Shown here: in pieces, positions 7,683 through 18,764 of the stretch
How positions within the stretch are numbered: position 1 is the first letter of the stretch
Layout: every line of letters starts with the position of its first letter
Origin: Flagellimonas sp. S3867
GTDB taxonomy: Bacteria > Bacteroidota > Bacteroidia > Flavobacteriales > Flavobacteriaceae
Direction: 5' to 3'
DNA length: 64,000 nucleotides
Assembly (NCBI RefSeq): GCF_014698935.1
Contig: NZ_JACVMN010000001.1
Location: forward strand, 868,001-932,000
Notes under the pieces: generated by a model
Databases searched by the model: none
Told to the model about the DNA's origin: nothing
The model's input: only the letters and a program-made list of their open reading frames with translations
Translations under genes and position numbers: made by a program

Positions 7683-9152
7683 ATGAAAGAAAAGACTACT
7701 ACCCCACAAACCCAATCATTACCTATATTACTTTCCTTCTTCCTAACACTGCTTTTGGTTTCATTTTCCCATGCGCAAAGCGAATATGAATTGCCAGCGC
7801 CCATCAGTCAACTAACTGTAAACGAAAATGGAGAAATTGCTTGTAACATCCATACAAATGATGCTGCTGCCGTAGGTCACCACCAAATGGGAAGTGCCAA
7901 AGCTGGACTTAAGATGAATGGAGTTCTGAAAACAGCTTCAACCTCTAAAAAAGCACCAAGTGGCGCAACAATTTTTGTTGATTATTTCAACTTTGACCCT
8001 AGTTTTCCCGATGCGGATTTTATAATTGCAGCAACTGCATTTCAATCAGCGGTGGATGCATGGGCAGCCAGCTTATCATCTGATGTGCCAATTTTTGTGG
8101 CTGCGGTTTTTCAGCCTTTGGGCCCAGGTGTTTTAGGATCTGCAGGTCCTACCAGCGTTTTTGCAAATTCTCCAGGATTGGAGCGTAGCACTTGGTACGG
8201 AAATGCACTTGCAGATAAATTGAGCGGAGAAGATCTTTCTCCGGCCAGTTATGACATCATTGCACGCTTTAGCACAGTTTTCCCAAACTGGTATTACGGA
8301 ACAGATGGGAATACGCCTGCTGGAGATTTTGATTTTAAAACAGTTGTATTGCATGAGCTTGGTCACGGACTTGGTTTCTTTGGCTCTATGTTTGTTGACA
8401 ATGCTAGCGGTATTGGCGACTATGGCTTTGGGATTCCAGATCCAATTTTCCCAGCAATCTACGATCGTTTGGCAAATTCTTCAGATGGTAAGTCCATCTT
8501 AAAAGAAAACAGGTATGGTAATTTCACCACAGCGTTGGGAGATGTATTGTTATCCGGTCCACTAACCGCTAAAGGACCTAGAATCAAAAAAGCGACCCAA
8601 GGTAAAGGTGCCCAATTGTTTACCATTCTTGATTCAGAAATTTTTGGTGATATCCCAGGCTTGACCGACGTTTGGTTGCCAGGATCAAGTTACTCACATC
8701 TAGATTTTGCAACCTATGCCGGTGGTCCGAATGGACTAATGGTTCCTTTCTTGTCAAGAGGACTTTCATACGCAAGTCCTGACAATATTGTGCTTTCAAT
8801 TTTTGATGACATGGGATGGAACGGTAAAGTAAACCGGGAAGTTATGGAGGATAGAAGCAACGACGGAAATGGTGGGGACGACCCATTGGCAGGAGCCCAA
8901 AATGTAGTTTCACTTTATCCAAATCCATTCATTAGCAATGTCAATATTACACTGGCTGAAGGGAGATCAATTAAGAAAGCCTCCATCTCGGATTTTTCTG
9001 GAAGTCAATATTCCGTTCCGAAAGGAAAAATAAGAGGCGGAACAAACGCTACTATAGATCTTTCAAATTTTAGGGGCAGGTCAGGGTTATATATTTTACA
9101 GTTGACTTATGACGACAATACCTCCGAAGTAGTCAAAATTTATAAGCAGTAA
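7683..9152 (+). CDS. Secreted zinc metalloprotease with T9SS sorting domain
   Basis: 489 aa. Signal peptide with hydrophobic core ILLSFFLTLLLVSFSHA (15-31). HELGHGLGF (224-232) is an HExxH zinc site in a metzincin-like context; SSYSHLDF and NGLMVP further on match the conserved downstream blocks of this bacterial family, the second resembling a Met-turn. The C-terminus from about 410 (VSLYPNPFISNVNI to GLYILQLTY) is a type A type IX secretion sorting domain, so the enzyme is exported by the gliding-associated T9SS and attached or released at the surface. Likely substrate class is protein or peptide; specificity is not visible. Monocistronic, ending at a bidirectional terminator. Confidence 0.85.
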   Translation: MKEKTTTPQTQSLPILLSFFLTLLLVSFSHAQSEYELPAPISQLTVNENGEIACNIHTNDAAAVGHHQMGSAKAGLKMNGVLKTASTSKKAPSGATIFVDYFNFDPSFPDADFIIAATAFQSAVDAWAASLSSDVPIFVAAVFQPLGPGVLGSAGPTSVFANSPGLERSTWYGNALADKLSGEDLSPASYDIIARFSTVFPNWYYGTDGNTPAGDFDFKTVVLHELGHGLGFFGSMFVDNASGIGDYGFGIPDPIFPAIYDRLANSSDGKSILKENRYGNFTTALGDVLLSGPLTAKGPRIKKATQGKGAQLFTILDSEIFGDIPGLTDVWLPGSSYSHLDFATYAGGPNGLMVPFLSRGLSYASPDNIVLSIFDDMGWNGKVNREVMEDRSNDGNGGDDPLAGAQNVVSLYPNPFISNVNITLAEGRSIKKASISDFSGSQYSVPKGKIRGGTNATIDLSNFRGRSGLYILQLTYDDNTSEVVKIYKQ

Positions 9153-9176
9153 CTCAAATAAACTAGCTGTTTGAGA

Positions 9177-9206
9177 AATGCCGGGCAATTTGCTCGGCAT
9201 TTTTTA
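9177..9206. terminator. Bidirectional intrinsic terminator
   Basis: AATGCCG at 9177-9183 pairs with CGGCATT at 9195-9201, extended inward by GGC/GCT pairs, and is followed by a T-run on the plus strand. It separates the convergent protease gene and the minus-strand hypothetical gene whose stop is at 9204-9206. Confidence 0.8.
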
Positions 9207-9503
9207 TGTGCTGATTACAAACTCGACCAACTCTTGTAATTCTTCAGCTAAAGTCGATTCTGGGAACGGTCTACCTGCCTGCCTATACCAATATCTTGCA
9301 TTCCAGTCATCGCCTTCCTTTCGGTGCAAATAGGCATGAATCCAACAGCCTATTGAGTTGTGGATATCTTGAGCTATATCATGCGAAGTATGCCAATTGC
9401 CTTTGGCATCCCACCACAAAGATTGTAGAACCAGCGGCCATTTAGATGGTGGTTTTGACAAACTCAAAGTTTCCAGGAAAGCTATAAAGTCTTTGGGCAT
9501 CAT
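9204..9503 (-). CDS. Conserved hypothetical protein, Trp/His-rich
   Basis: 99 aa, cytoplasmic, no domain that I recognise. It is unusually rich in Trp (7) and His, with the block [16 protein letters not shown] (about 50-65) followed by [15 protein letters not shown], which looks strongly conserved in style and may form a helical binding site. It lies 9 nt downstream of the M23 peptidase gene on the same strand and is therefore probably the last gene of the GNAT-prmC-ligA-M23 run. No function is proposed. Confidence 0.6.
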   Translation of the reverse strand: MMPKDFIAFLETLSLSKPPSKWPLVLQSLWWDAKGNWHTSHDIAQDIHNSIGCWIHAYLHRKEGDDWNARYWYRQAGRPFPESTLAEELQELVEFVIST

Positions 9504-9512
9504 CTTACAAAG

Positions 9513-12097
<2,585 letters not shown>

Positions 12098-12112
12098 TTA
12101 CTTGTTTTTTAC

Positions 12113-13015
12113 TCAGAGTTTTAAATCACCCCTCAAGGGTGCAATTCCTTTAAGCATTCTATCGTTTCCAAAAAGATCTTTGCGCAGTTCAATTTCCAAA
12201 AAATTATGCGCTTCTAAAAGTGTTTTTGTCTGATTGCCCAAATATTGGTTGATTTCAAAAAACAAACTTCCATTGGTTTTCAGATGTTCCAAGGCAAATT
12301 TTGTTATGCTTTCAAAAAATACCAATGCATTATCATCAGGAACAAAAAGTGCCAAATTAGGTTCATGGTCCACCACATTGTTATTCATTTTGTTCTTTTC
12401 CTTTTCACGCACGTAGGGCGGATTGGATACAATAACGTCGAATTCAAGTTCAGCTTTAAACCTGAGTTCTGGGTTAAGAATATTTTTTTGATGGAATGTG
12501 ATATCAACTCCATTTAAAATTGCATTTTGTTGGGCCACCTCCAAAGCTTTTGCAGATACATCCAGTGCATGTACCTTCGCATTTGGCAAGTTTTTGGCCA
12601 AAGCGATGGCAATGCAACCGCTACCCGTTCCTATGTCCAAAATTGTTAAATCTGGAGTATTTAGCGCTTCTCGACTCCGCTCGAACTGACAATGCTCTAC
12701 AATCCACTGCACCAACTCCTCGGTTTCTGGTCTTGGGATAAGTACATTTTCGTCCACATGAAATTCCAAATCCATAAAATGGGTTGTACTCAATATATAT
12801 TGAATGGGCTTTTGTTGTTTCAGTTGGGTCAACGTTTCAAAGAGTGGTTGTTCTTCAACTTTGGTGAGGTTTAAATTGGGTTGCAGCGCCAAAACAAAGC
12901 GTTCTAGGTTAAGATAACGTTCTATGGTCAAGTAAAAAAAAGTATCAACCTCTTCTACCGGGTAGATTCCGTCCAGTTCTTTATGAAAAATGGTCTTGAT
13001 CTCTTGTAACAGCAC
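12113..13015 (-). CDS. prmC: Release factor glutamine N5-methyltransferase PrmC, carrying an in-frame repeat insertion
   Basis: 300 aa. It methylates the GGQ glutamine of release factors RF1/RF2. SAM motif I is LDIGTGSGCIAIALA (126-140), and the NPPY catalytic motif is at 198-201 in VSNPPYVREK. The N-terminal helical domain ends with LIPRPETEELVQW. Between that segment and motif I lie residues C109-N119 (QFERSREA in the middle), encoded by a copy of a dispersed palindromic repeat also found at 40.5 kb. The loop probably tolerates the insertion. The gene starts 1 nt after the GNAT stop. Confidence 0.93.
   Translation of the reverse strand: MLLQEIKTIFHKELDGIYPVEEVDTFFYLTIERYLNLERFVLALQPNLNLTKVEEQPLFETLTQLKQQKPIQYILSTTHFMDLEFHVDENVLIPRPETEELVQWIVEHCQFERSREALNTPDLTILDIGTGSGCIAIALAKNLPNAKVHALDVSAKALEVAQQNAILNGVDITFHQKNILNPELRFKAELEFDVIVSNPPYVREKEKNKMNNNVVDHEPNLALFVPDDNALVFFESITKFALEHLKTNGSLFFEINQYLGNQTKTLLEAHNFLEIELRKDLFGNDRMLKGIAPLRGDLKL
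12668..12691 (-). repeat. Dispersed palindromic repeat inside prmC
   Basis: 24-nt core read on the minus strand as TGTCAGTTCGAGCG then GAGTCGAGAA. It matches 21 of 24 positions of the intergenic copy at 40522-40545. It is in frame and encodes residues 109-116 of PrmC. Confidence 0.75.
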
Positions 13016-13016
13016 C

Positions 13017-13502
13017 CTAAAGTTTTTTAATCATCCATACGGGGCAAGCATAGTGTCCTGTATCGCCCATTCTGGTTTCCAAATATTCAAAGCCATTTTT
13101 ATTGTAGAGTTTTTGTGCAGTTTTCATATAGGGCATGGTTTCCAAATAACATTGGTCGAACCCAAATTCCTTTGCTTTTTCTATGCAAACGGAAATGAGT
13201 TTTGACCCAAGGCCCATTCCTCTTGCCTTGGAAGACACATACATTTTTTGAAGTTCGCAAATATTGCCTTCATAATTATCCAACTGCGCTATACCGGCAC
13301 ATCCAATAATCTGATTCCCGTCTTTGGCGATATAATATATCGCTCTCGGAATATTGTAAGTTTCATGCATGTCGTCCAGCGCTTTATCAGCATAAGCGGA
13401 TCCAACTTTGGGCACCCCCATTTCCAACAAAACTTCACGAATCAACACTGCAACTTGTTCATTGTCCCCAGGGGTTATTTCCCGAATAACAACATCACTC
13501 AT
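13017..13502 (-). CDS. GNAT-family N-acetyltransferase
   Basis: 161 aa from MSDVVIREITPGD. A longer frame reaches 13604 but would overlap ribD, so the ATG at 13502 is chosen. The GNAT acetyl-CoA motif is ARGMGLGSKLISVCIEKAKE (R/QxxGxG/A form), preceded by ELQKMYVSSK and followed by LYNKNGFEYL. It transfers an acetyl group from acetyl-CoA to an unknown amine. First gene of the run GNAT-prmC-ligA-M23-hypothetical; the 1-nt gap to prmC suggests coupling, but the acceptor cannot be inferred. Confidence 0.85.
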   Translation of the reverse strand: MSDVVIREITPGDNEQVAVLIREVLLEMGVPKVGSAYADKALDDMHETYNIPRAIYYIAKDGNQIIGCAGIAQLDNYEGNICELQKMYVSSKARGMGLGSKLISVCIEKAKEFGFDQCYLETMPYMKTAQKLYNKNGFEYLETRMGDTGHYACPVWMIKKL

Positions 13503-13519
13503 ATTGTATTTTATTATCC

Positions 13520-13527
13520 TATTTTTG
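13520..13527 (+). promoter_or_regulatory. -7 element very close to the ribD start
   Basis: TATTTTTG, a perfect TAnnTTTG, ending 4 nt before the GTG start of ribD. Bacteroidota transcripts start about 4 nt after this box, so the ribD mRNA may begin at its start codon (leaderless) or translation may begin at the internal ATG at 13553. No TTG at a standard -33 distance was seen. Confidence 0.4.
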
Positions 13528-13531
13528 TTGG

Positions 13532-14584
13532 GTGAAGATACATGAAAAATACATGTTTCGGTGTATTCAATTGGGCAAAAAAGGACTCGGAAGTACTGCA
13601 CCAAATCCCATGGTTGGAAGTGTAATTGTGTATCAGGACAAGGTAATTGGCGAAGGTTTCACGAGTCCCTACGGAGGTAACCATGCCGAGGTCAATGCCA
13701 TAGCAAACGTTGCAGATAAATCCCTGCTTTGCAAATCAACATTATATGTAACATTGGAACCGTGCAGCCATTACGGTAAAACACCGCCCTGCGCTGATTT
13801 GATTACCGAACACCAAATTCCTAAAGTGATCATTGGACTTAAGGACCCTCATATTAAAGTTGCTGGTAAGGGAATTGAAAAATTAGAAGCTACAGGTTGC
13901 AATGTGAGTGTGGGAATCCTTGAAAAGGAATGCCGAAGGCATCATCGGCGATTTTTGGCTTATCACGAGAAAAATTGTCCTTATATAATTCTGAAATGGG
14001 CAGAAACTAAAGATGGTTTTATAGCTCCGGATAAATCAAAAAGAAAAAACAATCCTCAGCCTTTTTGGATTACAAACACATATTCCAAGCAATTGGTACA
14101 CCAGTGGCGAAGCCAGGAACAGGCCATTTTGGTCGGAACCAGCACGGTTTTGGAAGACAACCCTAAATTGACCACTAGAAACTGGGAGGGCAACCAGCCA
14201 GTTCGTGTGATTTTGGATAATGGCTTGAGAATTCCAAAAGAATTTCATGTGCTGGACAAAAGTGTAAAAACTATTGTTCTTACAGGAACACAGGAGAAAT
14301 CGAAATACCTGGATGGCATTGATTATGAGGTAATTGATTTCTCGAAACCATTGGCTTATCAAATTTGCGAGGTATTGCACAAACATTCCATTATCAGTTT
14401 GTTGGTGGAAGGTGGTTCACAAACACTTCAAACCTTTATTGAAGAAAACCTGTGGGACGAAGCCAGGGTATTTAAAGGGCCCTCTACTTTTGGAAATGGG
14501 ATTCCCTCTCCAGAGTTTTCAGCAAAATTAATGGAAAACATTACAATTTTATCGGACACTTTATCAACTTATACGAATGATTAA
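13532..14584 (+). CDS. ribD: Bifunctional diaminohydroxyphosphoribosylaminopyrimidine deaminase / reductase RibD
   Basis: 350 aa. It catalyses the second and third steps of riboflavin synthesis from GTP. The N-terminal deaminase shows the zinc site HAEVNAI and PCSHYGKTPPCA; the C-terminal reductase begins with LKWAETKDGFIAP and includes VGTSTVLEDNPKLT and the LVEGG block. The start is GTG at 13532 (VKIHEKYMFRC), matching how RibD proteins of this group begin; ATG at 13553 (Met8) is an alternative. It overlaps the next gene by 8 nt, beginning a closely packed four-gene plus-strand run. No FMN riboswitch precedes it. Confidence 0.95.
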   Translation: MKIHEKYMFRCIQLGKKGLGSTAPNPMVGSVIVYQDKVIGEGFTSPYGGNHAEVNAIANVADKSLLCKSTLYVTLEPCSHYGKTPPCADLITEHQIPKVIIGLKDPHIKVAGKGIEKLEATGCNVSVGILEKECRRHHRRFLAYHEKNCPYIILKWAETKDGFIAPDKSKRKNNPQPFWITNTYSKQLVHQWRSQEQAILVGTSTVLEDNPKLTTRNWEGNQPVRVILDNGLRIPKEFHVLDKSVKTIVLTGTQEKSKYLDGIDYEVIDFSKPLAYQICEVLHKHSIISLLVEGGSQTLQTFIEENLWDEARVFKGPSTFGNGIPSPEFSAKLMENITILSDTLSTYTND

Positions 14585-15179
14585 AAACATTATTTTTGAT
14601 TTTGGGGACATCTTTATCGACTTGGACAAACCAGCAACTGCGAAGGCCATGGAAAAATTTGGTTTTGAGCACCTTACCCCAGAACTCGACACCATATTTA
14701 AAGAATATGAAAAAGGAGTGATCAGTTCACCTCTGTTTCTAGAAAAGGTTTCCGGCTATTTTCCTAAAGCCGGTAAGAATGAACTAATCGAGGCCTGGAA
14801 TGCTATACTAAAAGATTTTCCCGACACTCGATTAGAGTTTGTGGAAGAATTGGCCAAGGAGGATAGTTATCGTCTATTTCTATTGAGCAACACCAATGAC
14901 ATACATATCGAATATGTAAAAGAAGATATGGGAAGTGAAAAATTCAACCGCTTTAAAAATTCCTTCGAAACGTTTCATCTGAGTTATGAAATGGGTATGC
15001 GAAAACCGGATGTAGAAATTTTTGAATTTGTATTGAAAGCCGATAATCTTATAGCTTCCGAAACTTTGTTTATTGATGATTCCAAAGAAAATACAGATGC
15101 GGCTTCGAGCATAGGAATCAACGTTTGGAACCTTCAGGTTGGCCAAGAAGATATAACCCAATTAAAGTCCCGCTTATAA
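14577..15179 (+). CDS. HAD-superfamily hydrolase, YihX-like
   Basis: 200 aa. Motif I is IIFDFGDIFIDLD with nucleophile Asp8; the second position of DxD is Gly10, as in the YihX branch (DLGNV). Motif II is FLLSNTND, motif III a lysine in MRKPD, and motif IV LFIDDSKEN. The family dephosphorylates small sugar or nucleotide phosphates. In this riboflavin setting it could dephosphorylate the RibD product, the long-missing HAD step, but that is inference from the 8-nt overlap with ribD alone. Confidence 0.85.
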   Translation: MIKNIIFDFGDIFIDLDKPATAKAMEKFGFEHLTPELDTIFKEYEKGVISSPLFLEKVSGYFPKAGKNELIEAWNAILKDFPDTRLEFVEELAKEDSYRLFLLSNTNDIHIEYVKEDMGSEKFNRFKNSFETFHLSYEMGMRKPDVEIFEFVLKADNLIASETLFIDDSKENTDAASSIGINVWNLQVGQEDITQLKSRL

Positions 15180-16043
15180 ATGATCTACTTAGTTTTAAGT
15201 GTCCTGTGCACCAGTTTCCTATTTGTGATATTCAAACTATTTGATGTTTACAAAGTACAGACCTTGTACGCCATTGTGGTTAACTATGTTGTTGCCTGCA
15301 CCGTTGGGATATTACTTTCGGAAACTGATTTCGATTTTGGGGACATGATTCAAAGGTCATGGTTTTTTGGAGCCATTGCTTTGGGAATCTTTTTTATTCT
15401 GGTTTTCAATTTAATGGCGAAAACAGCTCAGGTAGCTGGGGTTTCTGTTGCTTCGGTAGCCACAAAGATGTCATTGGTAATACCGGTGGTGCTCGGAGTT
15501 GTTCTTTATCAAGAAAAATTGTCCGGTTTTCAGATTGCCGGTATCTTTCTAGCGCTTGCAGCAGTTTATTTTGCTTCAATGAAGGATGGAGGTATGGAAA
15601 TTTCCAAAAAATCCTTAGTCTTGCCTTTGTTGGTTTTCCTGGGGTCTGGAATCATCGACGCTAGCATAAAATATTTTGAAACAGAACATTTGGAACCAGA
15701 GGAAGTTTCCATTTTTTCTGCCATGCTTTTTGGTTTTGCGGCCATATCAGGATTTTGTTTTGTTGGAATTAAGGCGGTTAAAAAACCTTTAAAGGTAAAT
15801 TTCAAAAATGTTGTGGCTGGTATCTTTTTGGGTGTTCCCAATTATTTTTCGATTTTCTTCTTGCTACGCGCCCTTCAAGATGGCGGATTGGATAGCGCTG
15901 CAATATTTACGTTGAACAATGTGGCCATTGTGATGCTCACCACACTTTTAGGCATTGTTTTATTCAAAGAAAAGATGAACCCAAAAAATTGGGGTGGAAT
16001 TGCGCTGGCTGTAATAAGTATTGTACTTGTAGCGCTATTTTGA
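15180..16043 (+). CDS. EamA/DMT-family membrane transporter
   Basis: 287 aa with ten predicted transmembrane helices arranged as two EamA repeats, the first ending near AAVYFASMKDG and the second starting at LVLPLLVFLGSGIIDASIKY. Drug/metabolite transporters of this type export small metabolites or amino acids. It starts immediately after the HAD stop and overlaps the next gene by one base (TGATG). The position in a riboflavin-linked run makes a metabolite exporter plausible, without evidence on the substrate. Confidence 0.85.
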   Translation: MIYLVLSVLCTSFLFVIFKLFDVYKVQTLYAIVVNYVVACTVGILLSETDFDFGDMIQRSWFFGAIALGIFFILVFNLMAKTAQVAGVSVASVATKMSLVIPVVLGVVLYQEKLSGFQIAGIFLALAAVYFASMKDGGMEISKKSLVLPLLVFLGSGIIDASIKYFETEHLEPEEVSIFSAMLFGFAAISGFCFVGIKAVKKPLKVNFKNVVAGIFLGVPNYFSIFFLLRALQDGGLDSAAIFTLNNVAIVMLTTLLGIVLFKEKMNPKNWGGIALAVISIVLVALF

Positions 16044-16651
16044 TGAAAGAGGATGTTTACAAAACACTTTTGGGACCTTCCCCAGAAATACTGTTCAAGG
16101 ATAGGAAAAGTAAATTTTACGGGTATGCTTTTCCTATTTCCGATGAAGGTGAGGTGAAATCCATCATAGAATCTTTACAAAAAAAACACCATACCGCAAA
16201 TCATGTCTGTTATGCCTGGCAGTTGGGTGAAAAGCACATTACTTATCGAGCCAACGATGATGGTGAGCCCAATAATTCGGCAGGAATGCCCATTTATGGG
16301 CAAATTCAATCTTTTGGGGTCACAAATGTGCTTGTGGCAGTCGCACGAATCTTCGGGGGCACTAAATTAGGGGTTGGCGGATTGATTCAAGCATATCGCG
16401 AGGCAGCTCAAATGGCACTTGAGGGTGCTTCCATTATTGAAAAAACTATTGAAAGTCATTTTACCATTCTCTTCAATTACCCAGAAATGGATAAAGTGAT
16501 GAGGGTCGTCAAACGGAGAGGAATCACCATAGTTTCACAAAAAATGGAACTAAAATGCGAATTAACAATTTCGGTCCGCGAAAGTGAAGCAGAACAAACC
16601 AATCAACTTTTTGAAGAGATGCAACATATAGATATTAAAAAGAGCGATTAA
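16043..16651 (+). CDS. YigZ/IMPACT-family protein
   Basis: 202 aa from ATG at 16043; an in-frame ATG 54 nt upstream lies inside the transporter gene and is rejected. The family signature RANDDGEPNNSAGMPIYGQI (about 71-90) is present, followed by VLVAVARIFGGTKLGVGGL, and the C-terminal half has the EF-G domain IV-like fold of YigZ. Relatives bind ribosomes or act on translation stress (yeast IMPACT/Yih1); the biochemical function of the bacterial protein is unsettled. The last gene of the ribD run, coupled to the transporter by TGATG. Confidence 0.88.
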   Translation: MKEDVYKTLLGPSPEILFKDRKSKFYGYAFPISDEGEVKSIIESLQKKHHTANHVCYAWQLGEKHITYRANDDGEPNNSAGMPIYGQIQSFGVTNVLVAVARIFGGTKLGVGGLIQAYREAAQMALEGASIIEKTIESHFTILFNYPEMDKVMRVVKRRGITIVSQKMELKCELTISVRESEAEQTNQLFEEMQHIDIKKSD

Positions 16652-16724
16652 GGGTGTACGTATTAAAATTCATGTACAAATCTAAGTTCAAGCTCTAACT
16701 ATAAGTTCAACTAAAATTTGAAGG

Positions 16725-17126
16725 TCAATCAAAATCCAATTTTTCTAAGATATAATCTGGGCATTTTATGGGCTTATTGGTTTTCCTATCCATGAACGCT
16801 AAAACGGTGTTTGCCGTGGCCAACAACTCATTTGATTCATTATATATTTTGTAATCAAATTCAATCTTAACCAACGGGGCTTTTTTAATTGCGGTCTCTA
16901 CTGTAAGTAGGTCGTCAAACAGTGCGGATTTTTTATAATGAATTTGTAAGGAAATTACAGGGAGTATGATTCCATTTTCCTCCATCTCTCTATAAGAGGT
17001 TCCAATGGTTCTTAACCACTCTATCCTCCCCATTTCCAAATATTGTGCGTAATTGCCGTGGTGTACCACACCCATCTGGTCAGTTTCAACATATCTAACT
17101 CGAAAAGAAAAAGAATTTTGGCGCAT
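16725..17126 (-). CDS. Acyl-CoA thioesterase, YbgC/4HBT family
   Basis: 133 aa, a single hot-dog domain. VRYVETDQMGVVHHGNYAQY (about 10-29) holds the active-site Asp16 and the YbgC-type GVVHHGNY pattern; EMGRIEWLR follows as the start of the hot-dog helix. The enzyme hydrolyses acyl-CoA thioesters; YbgC homologues elsewhere go with the Tol-Pal system, but no tol genes are near. It faces dnaA across a 204-nt AT-rich gap in which I saw no clear DnaA-box cluster. Confidence 0.88.
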   Translation of the reverse strand: MRQNSFSFRVRYVETDQMGVVHHGNYAQYLEMGRIEWLRTIGTSYREMEENGIILPVISLQIHYKKSALFDDLLTVETAIKKAPLVKIEFDYKIYNESNELLATANTVLAFMDRKTNKPIKCPDYILEKLDFD

Positions 17127-17330
17127 ATATTTGTTGAAAAATTATATATTTAATGTCCTTGGTTATCCTTAAGGAAACATGCGAAAAAAAAACAGAATAT
17201 TCAACCCTTAAATCATTTTTTTTTTCAAAGATTTGTTCACATATTTGTCGCAGTTAAAAAGCATCTGATTCCCCTCAGAAGTTTGAACCAAAAGCTTAAA
17301 GCTAACCAACAAAACTAAGGAAAGACTTTT

Positions 17331-18755
17331 ATGAGTGTTACTGCTAATTCCGTGTGGAACAACTGTTTGGCTTTTATCCAGGATAATATCCAACCGCAGG
17401 CATTCAAAACTTGGTTTGAGCCTATTAAGCCTATCAAGTTAACGGACAAAGCGCTAAGCATACAAGTCCCCAGTAAATTTTTCTACGAGTGGCTCGAAGA
17501 GCATTATGTAAAGCTCTTAAAAGTTGCCTTGACCAAAGAGTTGGGTAAGAGCGCCAAACTCATCTATATCATAAAGATGGAAAACAAGTACGGTAATAAG
17601 GAGCCGTTCACAGAACAAATTCCAAGTTCGAACCGTACAGCAGTTGGTCCACAAGAATTGGATGTGCCAATCACCTCTAAAAGTCCCGAGCTTAAAAACC
17701 CGTTCGTCATTCCTGGCATTCGAAATATAAAGATTGAGTCCCAACTGAATCCCAGTTACAATTTTGAAAATTTCTTGGAGGGCGATTCCAATCGTTTGGC
17801 CCGTTCGGCAGGTATGGCCGTAGCCAACAAACCCGGAGGAACCTCTTTCAACCCTTTATTGGTTTTTGGAGGTGTAGGACTGGGTAAAACACATTTGGCA
17901 CATGCCATTGGGGTTGAGATCAAGGATAAATATCCAGAAAAGACGGTGCTTTATATTTCTGCAGAGAAATTCACCCAACAATATATTGAATCGGTAAAAA
18001 AGAACACTCGCAACGATTTTATTCATTTTTACCAGCTTATCGACGTACTCCTTATTGATGACGTTCAATTTTTATCCGGAAAATCAGGAACGCAAGATGT
18101 GTTCTTCCACATATTTAACCATTTACACCAAAATGGAAAGCAGGTAATCCTTACATCGGATAAGGCCCCTGTAGATATGCAGGATATTGAACAACGTTTA
18201 TTATCCCGTTTTAAATGGGGGTTGTCCGCAGAATTGCAAAGTCCTGATTACGAAACAAGGGTTTCCATCCTAAAGAACAAACTGTATAGGGATGGGGTCG
18301 AAATGCCAGAGGATATCATTGATCATGTGGCTAAAAATATAAAAACGAATATCCGAGAGCTGGAAGGAGCCATTATTTCGTTGATTGCGCAATCCTCTTT
18401 CAACAAACGTGAGGTTACCTTGGAGTTGGCCCAACAAGTGGTCGAAAAATTTGTCAAGAACACCAAAAGAGAGGTTTCCATCGATTACATCCAAAAAGTG
18501 GTCTCTGACTATTTTGAAATGGATGTGGCCACTTTACAGTCCAAAACCAGAAAAAGACATATCGTTCAAGCTCGTCAGCTGGCCATGTTCTTTGCCAAAA
18601 AATTTACTAAAGCCTCTTTGGCCAGCATAGGTTCGCAAATTGGAAAACGTGACCATGCAACGGTGCTACATGCCTGCAAAACAGTAGACAACCTTGCGGA
18701 AACTGACAAACAGTTCAGAAAGTATATTGAAGACCTGAGCAAAAAATTCTCCTAA
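17331..18755 (+). CDS. dnaA: Chromosomal replication initiator DnaA
   Basis: 474 aa, complete. Domain I (1-90, SVWNNCLAFIQDNIQPQAF), a variable linker, then AAA+ domain III: Walker A GGVGLGKTH (180-188), Walker B LLIDDVQFLSG (240-250), sensor LTSDKAP and arginine region LLSRFKWG. Domain IV carries the DnaA-box signature GKRDHATVLHACKTV (about 433-447). It opens the origin in an ATP-dependent way. AAGGA precedes the ATG by about 10 nt. One near-consensus box, TTGTTCACA, is at 17233-17241, which could allow autoregulation; that is weak evidence. Confidence 0.97.
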   Translation: MSVTANSVWNNCLAFIQDNIQPQAFKTWFEPIKPIKLTDKALSIQVPSKFFYEWLEEHYVKLLKVALTKELGKSAKLIYIIKMENKYGNKEPFTEQIPSSNRTAVGPQELDVPITSKSPELKNPFVIPGIRNIKIESQLNPSYNFENFLEGDSNRLARSAGMAVANKPGGTSFNPLLVFGGVGLGKTHLAHAIGVEIKDKYPEKTVLYISAEKFTQQYIESVKKNTRNDFIHFYQLIDVLLIDDVQFLSGKSGTQDVFFHIFNHLHQNGKQVILTSDKAPVDMQDIEQRLLSRFKWGLSAELQSPDYETRVSILKNKLYRDGVEMPEDIIDHVAKNIKTNIRELEGAIISLIAQSSFNKREVTLELAQQVVEKFVKNTKREVSIDYIQKVVSDYFEMDVATLQSKTRKRHIVQARQLAMFFAKKFTKASLASIGSQIGKRDHATVLHACKTVDNLAETDKQFRKYIEDLSKKFS

Positions 18756-18764
18756 TTTTACTTC

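Noticed and set aside
13503..13604. Upstream start for the GNAT gene.
   Set aside because: It would overlap the 5' end of ribD and adds residues not typical of GNAT proteins.
14577..15179. Naming the HAD gene as the riboflavin-pathway phosphatase.
   Set aside because: Only the overlap with ribD supports it; motif I is of the YihX type, and specificity cannot be read from sequence.
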